The notes below the pieces were generated by a model. The model had not been told where the DNA came from, did not search any database, and was given only the letters and a program-made list of their open reading frames with translations. This document shows positions 53,101 through 64,000 of a stretch of DNA of 64,000 bases, in pieces. The first letter of the stretch is position 1. Each line of letters opens with the position of its first letter. The translations under genes were made by a program, and so were the position numbers. Source of the stretch: Ricordea florida (taxonomy: Eukaryota > Cnidaria > Anthozoa > Corallimorpharia > Ricordeidae); NCBI GenBank assembly GCA_949710005.1, contig OX453276.1, forward strand, positions 20,841,149 through 20,905,148, given 5' to 3'.

Positions 53101-54363
53101 AAGGGCAATTATTACCCTATAAATGAGATTCATTGTATTTTCTGATCATATTGATTTTAGACTGTGAAGATATTTTCCCAAGACAGCTGACTTTAGAGCA
53201 GACTGCTCAAACAGCACTAAACTTCACTAAATCAGTGCTCATTACACAGATTAGTTGTTAACTTGCAAGTTTCATTATCTTGTTGTGTTTCTAATATACT
53301 TTAAAACGCACTTTATCTGGTGCTTATACTTATTGTACAAGCTAAGATATGATACATGGCGTTTGCTGTCAAGAAACTCGGCCTCAACGATTTTTGTGAA
53401 AAGGCATTATAAGAGATTGTATGGGCTGAAATACCGTGATCTAGGTGGGTAAGTTATCGAATCATTTGAAATCTTTTAACTATATTTAATTGTAGCTTAA
53501 GGACTAAACTGTTATCGCCAAATGAAATTTTGATTGCCAAGATTTGATTTTAATCTTATTTAAGGACCACACAGTTTGATTCTACGCATGCGCATTTCAA
53601 ACAAAAGCCGACATCCGTAAAAATAACAAATAATTTATCATATCTTGGCGTACAGAATCTCTGCTATTCTTAAACTTTGCAGATTTAAAGTATTACGGAA
53701 GGGCAATTATTACCCTATAAATAAGATTCATTGTAATTGTTCATCATATTGATTGAAGACTGTGAAGATATTTTCCCAAGACAGCTGACTTTAGAGCAGA
53801 CTGCTAAAACAGCACTAAACTTCACTAAATCAGTGCTCATTACACAGATTAGTTGTTAACTTTTAATTTTAACCATCTTGTTGCGTTTGTAATATACTTT
53901 AAGACGCAGTTTATCTTGTGTTTGTACTTATTGTACAAGCTAAGATATGATACATGCAGTTTTCTGTCAAGAAAGTCGGCCTCAACGATTTTTGTGAAAA
54001 GACATTATAAGAGATTGTATGGGTTGAAGTACCGTCATCTAGGTGGCTAAGTTATTAAATCATTTGAAATCTTTTAACTATATTTAATAGTAGCTTAAGC
54101 ACTAAAGTGTTATCGCCAAATGAAATTTTGATTACCACGATTCGATTTCAATCTTATTTAACGAACATACAGTTTGATTCTACGCATGCGCATTTCAGAC
54201 AAATCCCTACATTCGTAAAAATAACAAATAATTTATCATATCACCGTTTACAGAATCTCTGCTCTTCTTAACCTTTGCAGATTTAAAGTATTACGGAAGG
54301 GCAATTATTACTCTATAAATAAGATTCATTGTATTTGTTCATCATATTTATTTTAGACTGTAA
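47193..54363. repeat. Twelve-unit tandem duplication, left copy (7171 bp)
   Basis: Units 80-91. Every rare variant from about 47331 to 54403 is found again 7171 bp to the right: ATACATGGCGTTTGC, AATAGATTAAATGGGC, GGTGGCTAGGTTATC, GAGAATGTATGGGC, GGTGGGGAAGTTATC, CATACCGTTTGATTC and AGTATTCCGGAAG. Unit order and indels are conserved. I noticed only a few substitutions between copies (51125, 51533, 51631, 47668-47669), so the duplication is very recent. Identity breaks near 47330 on the left and 54404 on the right. Confidence 0.95.
50267..50491 (+). other. 74-codon variant of the shadow frame, donor motif lost
   Basis: In this unit GGTGGGTAAGT has become GGTGGGGAAGT. The single change removes both the usual TAA stop and the donor-like GTAAGT, extending the open frame by nine codons to a TAA in TTTTAACTA. 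The same change is present 7171 bp downstream because the unit was duplicated. It shows that this motif can be lost and then amplified. Confidence 0.15.
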
Positions 54364-57300
54364 AGATGTTTTCCCAAGACAGCTGACTTTAGAGCAGACT
54401 GCTCAAACAGCACTAAACTTCACTAAATCAGTGCTCATTACACAGATTAGTTGTTAACTTGCAAGTTTCACCATCTTGTTGCGTTTGTAATATACTTTAA
54501 AACGCACTTTATCTTGTGCTTGTACTTATTGTACAAGCTAAGATATGATACATGCAGTTTGCTGTCAAGAAACTCGGCCTCAACGATTTTTGTGAAAAGA
54601 CATTATAAAAGATTGTATGGGCTGAAGTACCGTCATCTAGGTGGGTAAGTTATCGAATAATTTGAAATCTTTTAACTATATTTAATAGTAGCTTAAGCAC
54701 TAAAGTGTTATCGCCAAATGAAATATTGATTGCCACGATTCGATTTAAATCTTATTTAAGGACAAGACAGTTTGATTCTACGCATGCGCATTTCAAACAA
54801 AAGCCGACATCCGTAAAAATAACAAATAATTTATTATAAAACCGTTTTTAGAATCTCTTCTCTTCTTAACCTTTGCAGATTTGAAGTATTACGGAAGGGC
54901 AATTATTACTCTATAAATAAGATTCATTGTATTTGTTCATCATATTTATTTTAGACTGTGAAGATATTTTCCCAAGACAGCTGACTTTAGAGGAGACTGC
55001 TAAAAGAGCACTAAACTTCACTTAATCAGTGCTCATTACACAGATTAGTTGTTAACTTTTAATTTTAACCATCTTGTTGCGTTTGTAATATACTTTAAGA
55101 CGCAGTTTATCTTGTGCTTGTACTTATTGTACAAGCTAAGATATGATACATGGCGTTTGCTGTCAAGAAACTCGGCCTCAACGATTTTTGTGAAAAGGCA
55201 TTATAATAGATTAAATGGGCTGAAATACCGTGATCTAGGTGGGTAAGTTATCGAATCATTTGAAATCTCTTAACTATATTTAATAGTAGCTTAAGCACTA
55301 ACGTGTTATCGCCAAATGAAATTTTGATCGCCACGATTTGATTTCAATCTTATTTAAGGACCAGACAGTTTGATTCTACGCATGCGCATTTCAGACAAAA
55401 GCCGACATCCGTAAAATAACAAATAATTTATCATATCTTGGCGTACAGAATCTCTGGTATTCTTAAACTTTGCAGATTTAAAGTATTACGGAAGGGCAAT
55501 TATTACCCTATAAATAAGTTTCATTGTATTTGCTGATCATATTGATTTTAGACTGTGAAGATATTTTCCCAAGACAGCTGACTTTAGAGCAGACTGCTCA
55601 AACAGCACTAAACTTCACTAAATCAGTGCTCATTACACAGATTAGTTGTTAACTTGCAAGTTTCACCATCTTGTTTCGTTTCTAATATACTTTAAAACGC
55701 ACTTTATCTGGTGCTTGTACTTATTGTACAAGCTAAGATATGATACATGCAGATTGCTGTCAAGAAACTAGGCCTCAACGATTTTTGTGAAAAGACATTA
55801 TAAGAAATTGTATGGGCTGAAGTACCGTGATCTAGGTGGCTAGGTTATCGAATCATTTAAAATCTTTTAACTATATTTAGTTGTAGCTTAAGCACTAAAG
55901 TGTTATCGGCAAATGAAATTTTGATTGGCACGATTCGATTTTAATCTTATTTAAGGAACATACAGTTTGATTCTACGCATGCGCATTTCAAACAAAAGCC
56001 GACATGCGTAAAATAACAAATAATTTATCATATCTTGGCGTACAGAATCTCTGCTATTCTTAAACTTTGCAGATTCAAAGTATTACGGAAGGGCACTTAT
56101 TACCCTATAAATAAAATTCATTGTATTCTTTGATCATATTGATTTTACACTGTGAAGATATTTTCCCAAGACAGCTGACTTTAGAGCAGACTGCTAAAAC
56201 AGCACTAAACTTCACTAAATCAGTGCACATTGCACAGATTAGTTTTTAACTTTTAATTTTAACCATCTTGTTTCGTTTCTAATATACTTTAAAACGCACT
56301 TTATCTGGTGCTTGTACTTATTGTACAAGCTAAGATATGATACAAGCAGATTGCTGTCAAGAAACTCGGCCTTAACGATTTTTGTGAAAAGACATTATAA
56401 GAGATTGTATGGGCTGAAGTACCGTCATCTAGGTGGGTAAGTTATCGAATAATTTGAAATTTTTTAACTATATTTAATTGTAGCTTAAGCACTAAAGTGT
56501 TATCGGCAAATGAAATTTTGGTTGGCACGATTTGATTTCAATCTTATTTAAGGACCAGACAGTTTGATTCTACGCATGCGCATTTCAGACAAAAGCCGAC
56601 ATCCGTAAAAATAACAAATAATTTATCATATAACCGTTTACAGAATCTCTTCTCTTCTTAACCTTTGCAGATTTAAAGTATTACGGAAGGGCAATTATTA
56701 CTCTATAAATAAGACTCGTTTTATTTGTTCATCATATTTATTTTAGACTGTGAAGATATTTTCCCAAGACAGCTGACTTTAGAGCAGACTGCTAAAAGAG
56801 CACTAAACGTCACTTAATCAGTGCTCATTACACAGATTAGTTGTTAACTTTTAATTTTAACCATCTTGTTGCGTTTGTAACATACTTTAAAACGCACTTT
56901 ATCTGGTTCTTGTACTTATTGTACAAGCTAAGATATGATACAAGCAGTTTGCTGTCAAGAAACTCGGCCTCAACGATTTTTGTGAAAAGACATTATAAGA
57001 GAATGTATGGGCTGAAGTACCGTCATCTAGGTGGGTAAGTTATCGAATCATTTGAAATCTTTTAACTATATTTAATTGTAGCATAAGCACTAAAGTGTTA
57101 TCGGCAAATGAAATTTTGATTGGCACGATTTGATATCAATCTTATTTAAGGATCACACAGTTTGATTCTACGCATGCGCATTTAAAACAAAAGCCGACAT
57201 CCGTAAAAATAACAAATAATTTATCATATCTTGGCTACAGAATCTCTGCTATTCTTAAACTTTGCAGATTTAAAGTATTACGGAAGGGCAATTATTACCC

Positions 57301-60300
57301 TATAAATAAGATTCATTATATTTGCTGATCATATTGATTTTAGACTGTGAAGATATTTTCCCAAGACAGCTGACTTTAGAGCAGACTGCTCAAACAGCAC
57401 TAAACTTCACTAAATCAGTGCTCATTACACAGATTAGTTGTTAACTTGCAAGTTTCACCATCTTGTTTCGTTTCTAATATACTTTAAAACGCACTTTACC
57501 TTGTGCTTGTACTTCTTGTACAAGCTAAGATATGATACATGCAGATTGCTGTCAAGAAACTCGGCCTCAACGATTTTTGTGAAAAGACATTATAAGAAAT
57601 TGTATGGGCTGAAGTACCGTCATCTAGGTGGGGAAGTTATCGAATCATTTAAAATCTTTTAACTATTTTTAATTGTAGCTTAAGCACTAAAGTGTTATCG
57701 GCAAATGAAATTTTGATTGGCACGATTTGATTTCAATCTTATTTAAGGACCAGACAGTTTGATTCTACGCATGCGCATTTCAGACAAAAGCCGACATCCG
57801 TAAAAATAACAAATAATTTATCATATCACCGTTTACAGAATATCTTCTTTTCTTAACCTTTGCAGATTTAAAGTATTACGGAAGGGCAATTATTACTGTA
57901 TAAATAAGATTCGTTTTATTTGTTCATCATATTTATTTTAGACTGTGAAGATATTTTCCCAAGAAAGCTGACTTTAGAGCAGACTGCTAAAACAGCAATA
58001 AACTTCACTTAATCAGTGCTCATTACACAGATTAGTTGTTAACTTTTAATTTTAACCATCTTGTTGCGTTTGTAACATACTTTAAAACGCACTTTATCTG
58101 CTTCTTGTACTTATTGTACAACCTAAGATATGATACAAGCAGATTGCTGTCAAGAAGCTCGGCCTCAACGATTTTTGTGAAAAGACATTATAAGAGATTG
58201 TATGGGCTGAAGTACCGTCATCTAGGTGGGTAAGTTATCGAATAATTTGAAATCTTTTAACTATATTTAATTGTAGCATAAGCACTAAAGTGTTATCGGC
58301 AAATGAAATTTTGATTGGCACGATTTGATATCAATCTTATTTAAGGACCACACAGTTTGATTCTACGGATGCGCATTTAAAACAAAACCCGACATCCGTA
58401 AAAATAACAAATAATTTATCATATCTTGGCTACAGAATCTCTGGTATTCTTAAACTTTGCAGATTTTAAGTATTACGGAAGGGCAATTATTACGCTATAA
58501 ATAAGATTCATTATATTTGCTGATCATATTGATTTTAGACTGTGAAGATATTTTCCCAAGACAGCTGACTTTAGAGCAGACTGCTCAAACAGCACTAAAC
58601 TTCACTAAATCAGTGCTCATTACACAGATTAGTTGTTAACTTTTAATTTTAACCATCTTGTTGCGTTTGTAATATACTTTAAAATGCACTTTATCTTGTG
58701 CTTGTACTTATTGTACAAGCTAAGATATGATACAAGCAGATTGCTGTCAAGAAACTCGGCCTCAACGATTTTTGTGAAAAGACATTATAAGAGATTGTGT
58801 GTGCTGAAGTACCGTCATCTAGGTGGGTAAGTTATCGAATCATTTGAAATCTTTTAACTATATTTAATTGTAGCTTAAGCACTAAAGTGTTATCGGCAAA
58901 TGAAATTTTGAGTGGCACGATTTGATTTCAATCTTATTAAAGGACCAGACAGTTTGATTCTACGCATGCGCATTTCAGACAAAAGCCGACATCCGTAAAA
59001 ATAACAAATAATTTATCATATCACCGTTTACAGAATCTCTTCTCTTCTTAACCTTTGCAGATTTAAAGTATTACGGAAGGGCCATTATTACTCTATAAAT
59101 AAAATTCATTGTATTTTTTAATCATGTGGATTTTAGACTGTGAAGATATTTTCCCAAGACAGCTGACTTTAGAGCAGACTGCTCAAACAGCGCTAAACTT
59201 TACTAAATCAGTGCTCATTATACAGATTAGTTGTTAACTTGCAAGTTTCACCATCTTGTTGCGTTTGTAATATACTTTAAAACGCACTTTATCTGGTGCT
59301 TGTACTTATTGTACAAGCTAAGATATGATACATGCAGTTTGCTGTCAAGAAACTCGGCCTCAACGATTTTTGTGAAAAGACATTATAAGAAATTGTATGG
59401 GCTGAAGTACCGTCATCTAGGTGGGTAAGTTATCGAATCATTGAAAATCTTTTAACTATATTTAATTGTAGCCTAAGCACTAAAGTGTTATCGGCAAATG
59501 AAATTTTGATTGGCACGATTCGATTTCAATCTTATTTAAGGAACATACCGTTTGATTCTATGCATGCGCATTTCAAAAAAAAGCCGACATGCGTAAAATA
59601 ACAAATAATTTATGATATCTTGGCTTACAGAATCTCTGCTAATCTTAAACTTTGCAGATTTAAAGTATTACGGAAGAGCAATTATTACCCTATAAATAAA
59701 ATTCATTGTATTTTTTGATCATGTGGATTTTAGACTGTGAAGATATTTTCCCAAGACAGCTGACTTTAGAGCAGACTGCTCAAACAGCACTAAACTTCAC
59801 TAAATCAGTGCTCATTACACAGATTATTTGTTAACTTGCAAGTTTCACCATCTTGTTGCGTTTCTAATATACTTTAAGACGCACTTTATCTTGTGCTTGT
59901 ACTTATTGTACAAGCTAAGATATGATACATGCAGTTTGCTGTCAAGAAACTCGGCCTCAACGATTTTTGTGAAAAGACATTATAAGAGATTGTATGGGCT
60001 GAAGTACCGTCATCTAGGTGGGTAAGTTATCGAATCATTTGAAATCTTTTAACTATATTTAATAGTAGCTTAAGCACTAAAGTGTTATCGCCAAATGAAA
60101 TTTTGATTGCCACGATTCGATTTCAATCTTATTTAAGGAACAGACAGTTTGATTCTACCCATTCGCATTTCAAACAAAAGCCGACATCCGTAAAAATAAA
60201 AAATAATTTATCATATCTTGGCGTACAGAATCTCTGCTATTCTTAAACTTTGCAGATTTAAAGTATTCCGGAAGGGCAATTATTACCCTATAAATGAGAT

Positions 60301-61534
60301 TCATTGTATTTTCTGATCATATTGATTTTAGACTGTGAAGATATTTTCCCAAGACAGCTGACTTTAGAGCAGACTGCTCAAACAGCACTAAACTTCACTA
60401 AATCAGTGCTCATTACACAGATTAGTTGTTAACTTGCAAGTTTCATTATCTTGTTGTGTTTCTAATATACTTTAAAACGCACTTTATCTGGTGCTTATAC
60501 TTATTGTACAAGCTAAGATATGATACATGGCGTTTGCTGTCAAGAAACTCGGCCTCAACGATTTTTGTGAAAAGGCATTATAAGAGATTGTATGGGCTGA
60601 AATACCGTGATCTAGGTGGGTAAGTTATCGAATCATTTGAAATCTTTTAACTATATTTAATTGTAGCTTAAGGACTAAACTGTTATCGCCAAATGAAATT
60701 TTGATTGCCAAGATTTGATTTTAATCTTATTTAAGGACCACACAGTTTGATTCTACGCATGCGCATTTCAAACAAAAGCCGACATCCGTAAAAATAACAA
60801 ATAATTTATCATATCTTGGCGTACAGAATCTCTGCTATTCTTAAACTTTGCAGATTTAAAGTATTACGGAAGGGCAATTATTACCCTATAAATAAGATTC
60901 ATTGTAATTGTTCATCATATTGATTGAAGACTGTGAAGATATTTTCCCAAGACAGCTGACTTTAGAGCAGACTGCTAAAACAGCACTAAACTTCACTAAA
61001 TCAGTGCTCATTACACAGATTAGTTGTTAACTTTTAATTTTAACCATCTTGTTGCGTTTGTAATATACTTTAAGACGCAGTTTATCTTGTGTTTGTACTT
61101 ATTGTACAAGCTAAGATATGATACATGCAGTTTTCTGTCAAGAAAGTCGGCCTCAACGATTTTTGTGAAAAGACATTATAAGAGATTGTATGGGTTGAAG
61201 TACCGTCATCTAGGTGGCTAAGTTATTAAATCATTTGAAATCTTTTAACTATATTTAATAGTAGCTTAAGCACTAAAGTGTTATCGCCAAATGAAATTTT
61301 GATTACCACGATTCGATTTCAATCTTATTTAACGAACATACAGTTTGATTCTACGCATGCGCATTTCAGACAAATCCCTACATTCGTAAAAATAACAAAT
61401 AATTTATCATATCACCGTTTACAGAATCTCTGCTCTTCTTAACCTTTGCAGATTTAAAGTATTACGGAAGGGCAATTATTACTCTATAAATAAGATTCAT
61501 TGTATTTGTTCATCATATTTATTTTAGACTGTAA
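54364..61534. repeat. Twelve-unit tandem duplication, right copy (7171 bp)
   Basis: Units 92-103 repeat units 80-91. Mapped differences are T at 58296 for C at 51125, G at 58704 for T at 51533, T at 58802 for G at 51631, and AA at 54839-54840 for TC at 47668-47669. The GTGTGTGCTGAAG variant created at 58802 also occurs in later units near 61.79 and 62.99 kb, so sequence has moved between this copy and the region to its right. Confidence 0.95.
57438..57662 (+). other. 74-codon variant of the shadow frame, duplicated copy
   Basis: Copy of the frame at 50267-50491 in the right half of the 12-unit duplication, with the same GGGGAAGT change. It has no independent evidential value for coding. Confidence 0.15.
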
Positions 61535-64000
61535 AGATGTTTTCCCAAGACAGCTGACTTTAGAGCAGACTGCTAAAACAGCACTAAACTTCACTTAATC
61601 AGTGCTCATTACACAGATTAGTTGTTAATTTTCAATTTTAACCATCTTGTTGCGTTTGTAATATACTTTAAAATGCACTTTATCTTGTGCTTGTACTTAT
61701 TGTACAAGCTAAGATATGATACAAGCAGATTGCTGTCAAGAAACTCGGCCTCAACGATTTTTGTGAAAAGACATTATAAGAGATTGTGTGTGCTGAAGTA
61801 CCGTCATCTAGGTGGGTAAGTTATCGAATCATTTGAAATCTTTTAACTATATTTAATTGTAGCTTAAGCACTAAAGTGTTATCGGCAAATGAAATTTTGA
61901 TTGGCACGATTTGATTTTAATCTTATTAAAGGACCACACAGTTTGATTCTACGCATGCGCATTTCAAACAAAAGCCGACATCCCTAAAAATAACAAATAA
62001 TTTATCATATCTTGGCGTACAGAATCTCTGCTATTCTTAAAGTTTGCAGATTTAAAGTATTACGGAAGGGCAATTATTACCCTATAAATAAGATTCATTG
62101 TATTTGTTCATCATATTTATTTTAGACTGTGAAGATATTTTCCCAAGACAGCTGACTTTAGAGCAGACTGCTCAAACAGCACTAAACTTCACTAAATCAG
62201 TACTCATTACACAGATTAGTTGTTAACTTTCAATTTTAACCATCTTGTTGCGTTTGTAATATACTTTAAGACGCACGTTTTCTTGTGCTTGTACTTATTG
62301 TACAAGCTAAGATATGATACATGCAGTTTGCTGTCAAGAAACTCGGCCTCAACGATTTTTGTGAAAAGACATTATAAGAGATTGTATGGGCTGAAGTACC
62401 GTCATCTAGGTGGGTAAGTTATCGAATCATTTGAAATCTTTTAACTATAGTTAATAGTAGCTTAAGTACTAAAGTGTTATCGCCAAATGAAATTTTGATT
62501 ACCACGATTCGATATCAATCTTATTTAAGGAACATACAGTTTGATTCTACGCATGTGCATTTCAGACAAATCCCGAGATCCGTAAAAATAACGAATAATT
62601 TATCATATCACCATTTACAGAATCTCTTCTCTTCTTAACCTTTGCAGATTTAAAGTATTACGGAAGGGCAATTATTACTCTATAAATAAGATTCATTGTA
62701 TTTGTTCATCATATTTATTTTAGACTGTGAAGATATTTTCCCATGACAGCTGACTTTAGAGCAGACTGCTAAAACAGAACTAAACTTCACTTAATCAGTG
62801 CTCATTACACAGATTAGTTGTTAACTTTTAATTTTAACCATCTTGTTGCGTTTGTAATATACTTTAAAACGCACTTTATCTTGTGCTTGTACTTATTGTA
62901 AAGGTTAAGATATGATACAAGCAGATTGCTGTCAAGAAACTCGGCCTCAACGATTTTTGTGAAAAGACATTATAAGAGATTGTGTGTGCTGAAGTACCGT
63001 CATCTAGGTGGGTAAGTTATCGAATCATTTGAAATCTTTTAACTATATTTAATTGTAGCTTAAGCAGTAAAGTGTTATCGGCAAATAAAATTTTGATTGG
63101 CACGATTTGATTTCAATCTTATTTAAGGACCAGACAGTTTGATTCTACGCATGCGCATTTCAGACAAAAGCCGACATCCGTAAAAATAACAAATAATTTA
63201 TCATATCACCGCTTACAGAATCTCTTCTCTTCTTAACCTTTGCAGATTTAAAGTATTGCGGAAGGGCAATTATTACTCTATAAATAAAATTCATTGTATT
63301 TTTTAATCATGTGGATTTTAGACTGTGAAGATATTTTCCCAAGACAGCTGACTTTAGAGCAGACTGCTAAAAGAGCACTAAACTTCACTTAATCAGTGCT
63401 CATTACACAGATTAGTTGTTAACTTTTAATTTTAACCATCTTGTTTCGTTTCTAATATACTTTAAAACGCACTTTATCTGGTTCTTGTACTTATTGTACA
63501 AGCTAAAATATGATACAAGCAGATTGCTGTCAAGAAGCTCGGCCTCAACGATTTTTGTGAAAAGACATTATAAGAGATTGTATGGGTTGAAGTACCGTCA
63601 TCTAGGTGGGTAAGTTATCGAATCATTTGAAATCTTTTAACTATATTTAATTGTAGCTTAAGCACTAAAGTGTTATCGGCAAATGAAATTTTGATTGGCA
63701 CAATTCGATTTTAATCTTAATTTAAGGACCAGACAGTTTGATTCTACGCATGCGCATTTCAAACAAAAGCCGACATGCGTAAAATAACAAATAATTTATC
63801 ATATCTTGGCGTACAGATTCTCTGCTATTCTTAAACTTTGCAGATTTAAAGTATTACGGAAGGGCACTTATTACCCTATAAATAAAATTCATTGTATTTT
63901 TTGATGATATTGATTTTAGACTGTTAAGATATTTTCCCAAGACAGCTGACTTTACAGCAGACTGCTCAAACAGCACTAAACTTCACTAAATCAGTGCTCA
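61535..64000. repeat. Units 104-107 plus start of the next unit
   Basis: Four further units follow the 12-unit duplication, and the window ends inside unit 108. Unit 104 is a near relative of the unit at 58633, sharing GTGTGTGCTG and AAAATGCACTTTATC. Unit 105 shares ACGATTCGATATCAATC and CATGTGCATTTCAGACAAATCCC with a unit near 43.1 kb. Unit 106 has lost the 65-codon frame through GTAAAGGTTAAG in the hairpin. Confidence 0.88.

Larger units (their letters stand above)
1..64000. repeat. Satellite array, ~597-598 bp monomer, 107 direct copies
   Basis: Every segment of the window aligns to the same monomer in the same orientation. Landmarks such as CCCAAGACAGCTGAC, CTCGGCCTCAACG and GGTGGGTAAGTTATCG recur every 596-599 bp without interruption. 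I count 107 occurrences of the TTGTTAAC landmark or its mutated form, from 88 to 63416. Neither end of the array lies in the window, so the true array is longer. No insertion of unrelated sequence is visible; length variation comes from 1-3 bp indels, for example four or five A after CCGT. Copies fall into related subfamilies arranged as higher-order repeats, described separately. The monomer family is not one I recognise. Long homogeneous arrays with HORs are typical of centromeric or other heterochromatic satellites in eukaryotes; that location is an inference. Confidence 0.98.

Noticed and set aside
88-63613. Eighty near-identical 65-codon open frames read as a multicopy gene family
   Set aside because: Frames start at TTG after an in-frame TAG with no ATG in most copies, are broken in 27 of 107 units, differ mostly at amino-acid-changing sites, and match no domain I know. 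Amplification of one chance open frame explains them.
1-64000. CRISPR array
   Set aside because: Repeats are about 600 bp and contiguous with no unique spacers, and there are no cas genes.

Overview
The whole 64 kb window is one uninterrupted head-to-tail tandem repeat (satellite) array. The unit is about 597-598 bp, all copies point the same way, and I count 107 copies. With phase set at the conserved GATATTTTCCC motif, unit n starts near 1 + 597.6(n-1). I found no unique DNA, transposon body, rRNA, tRNA, CRISPR array or credible protein-coding gene. The only recurring open frame (65 codons, intact in 80 of 107 units) starts at TTG directly after an in-frame TAG, has no in-frame ATG in most copies, and varies freely at the amino-acid level. 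I treat it as a non-coding shadow.

A long, AT-rich array with multi-unit higher-order repeats (HORs), near-identical adjacent duplications and no bacterial-type genes points to a eukaryote, probably from centromeric, pericentromeric, subtelomeric or similar heterochromatin. I do not recognise the monomer family and cannot name the species. CpG is not strongly depleted (14 CpG in the first unit), which fits a weakly methylated genome at least as well as a typical vertebrate one.

Layout from left to right: (1) 1-3586, six similar units, two of them recombinant in the tail; (2) 3587-9558, alternating two-unit HOR plus a 1791-bp three-unit duplication; (3) 9559-16126, mixed units including a divergent 390-bp block that recurs five times across the window; (4) 16127-23889, five-unit HOR with a 2985-bp period, two full copies and one partial; (5) 23890-25684, divergent units marking a switch of subfamily; (6) 25685-40022, three modules of 3, 3 and 2 units (abc, def, gh) reused in the order abc-def-gh-def-abc-gh-def-gh-def; (7) 40023-47192, heterogeneous units; (8) 47193-61534, a very recent tandem duplication of 12 units (7171 bp offset); (9) 61535-64000, trailing units.

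Within each unit the sequence is unevenly conserved. The segment from about position 515 through the junction to about 290 of the next unit is stable, while about 350-514 is hypervariable. The variable part lies inside a candidate intron with a consensus donor (GTAAGT, 282-287 in unit 1) and a pyrimidine-rich CAG acceptor ending at 514. A perfect TATAAATA motif (548-555), an 8-bp perfect hairpin (155-175), a 13-bp near-palindrome (29-41) and an NRF1-like palindrome (416-427) recur in most units. Whether any of these acts in transcription or chromatin binding cannot be settled from the sequence alone. The most informative content is the layered amplification history and the possibility that each unit is a small spliced, TATA-driven non-coding transcription unit.
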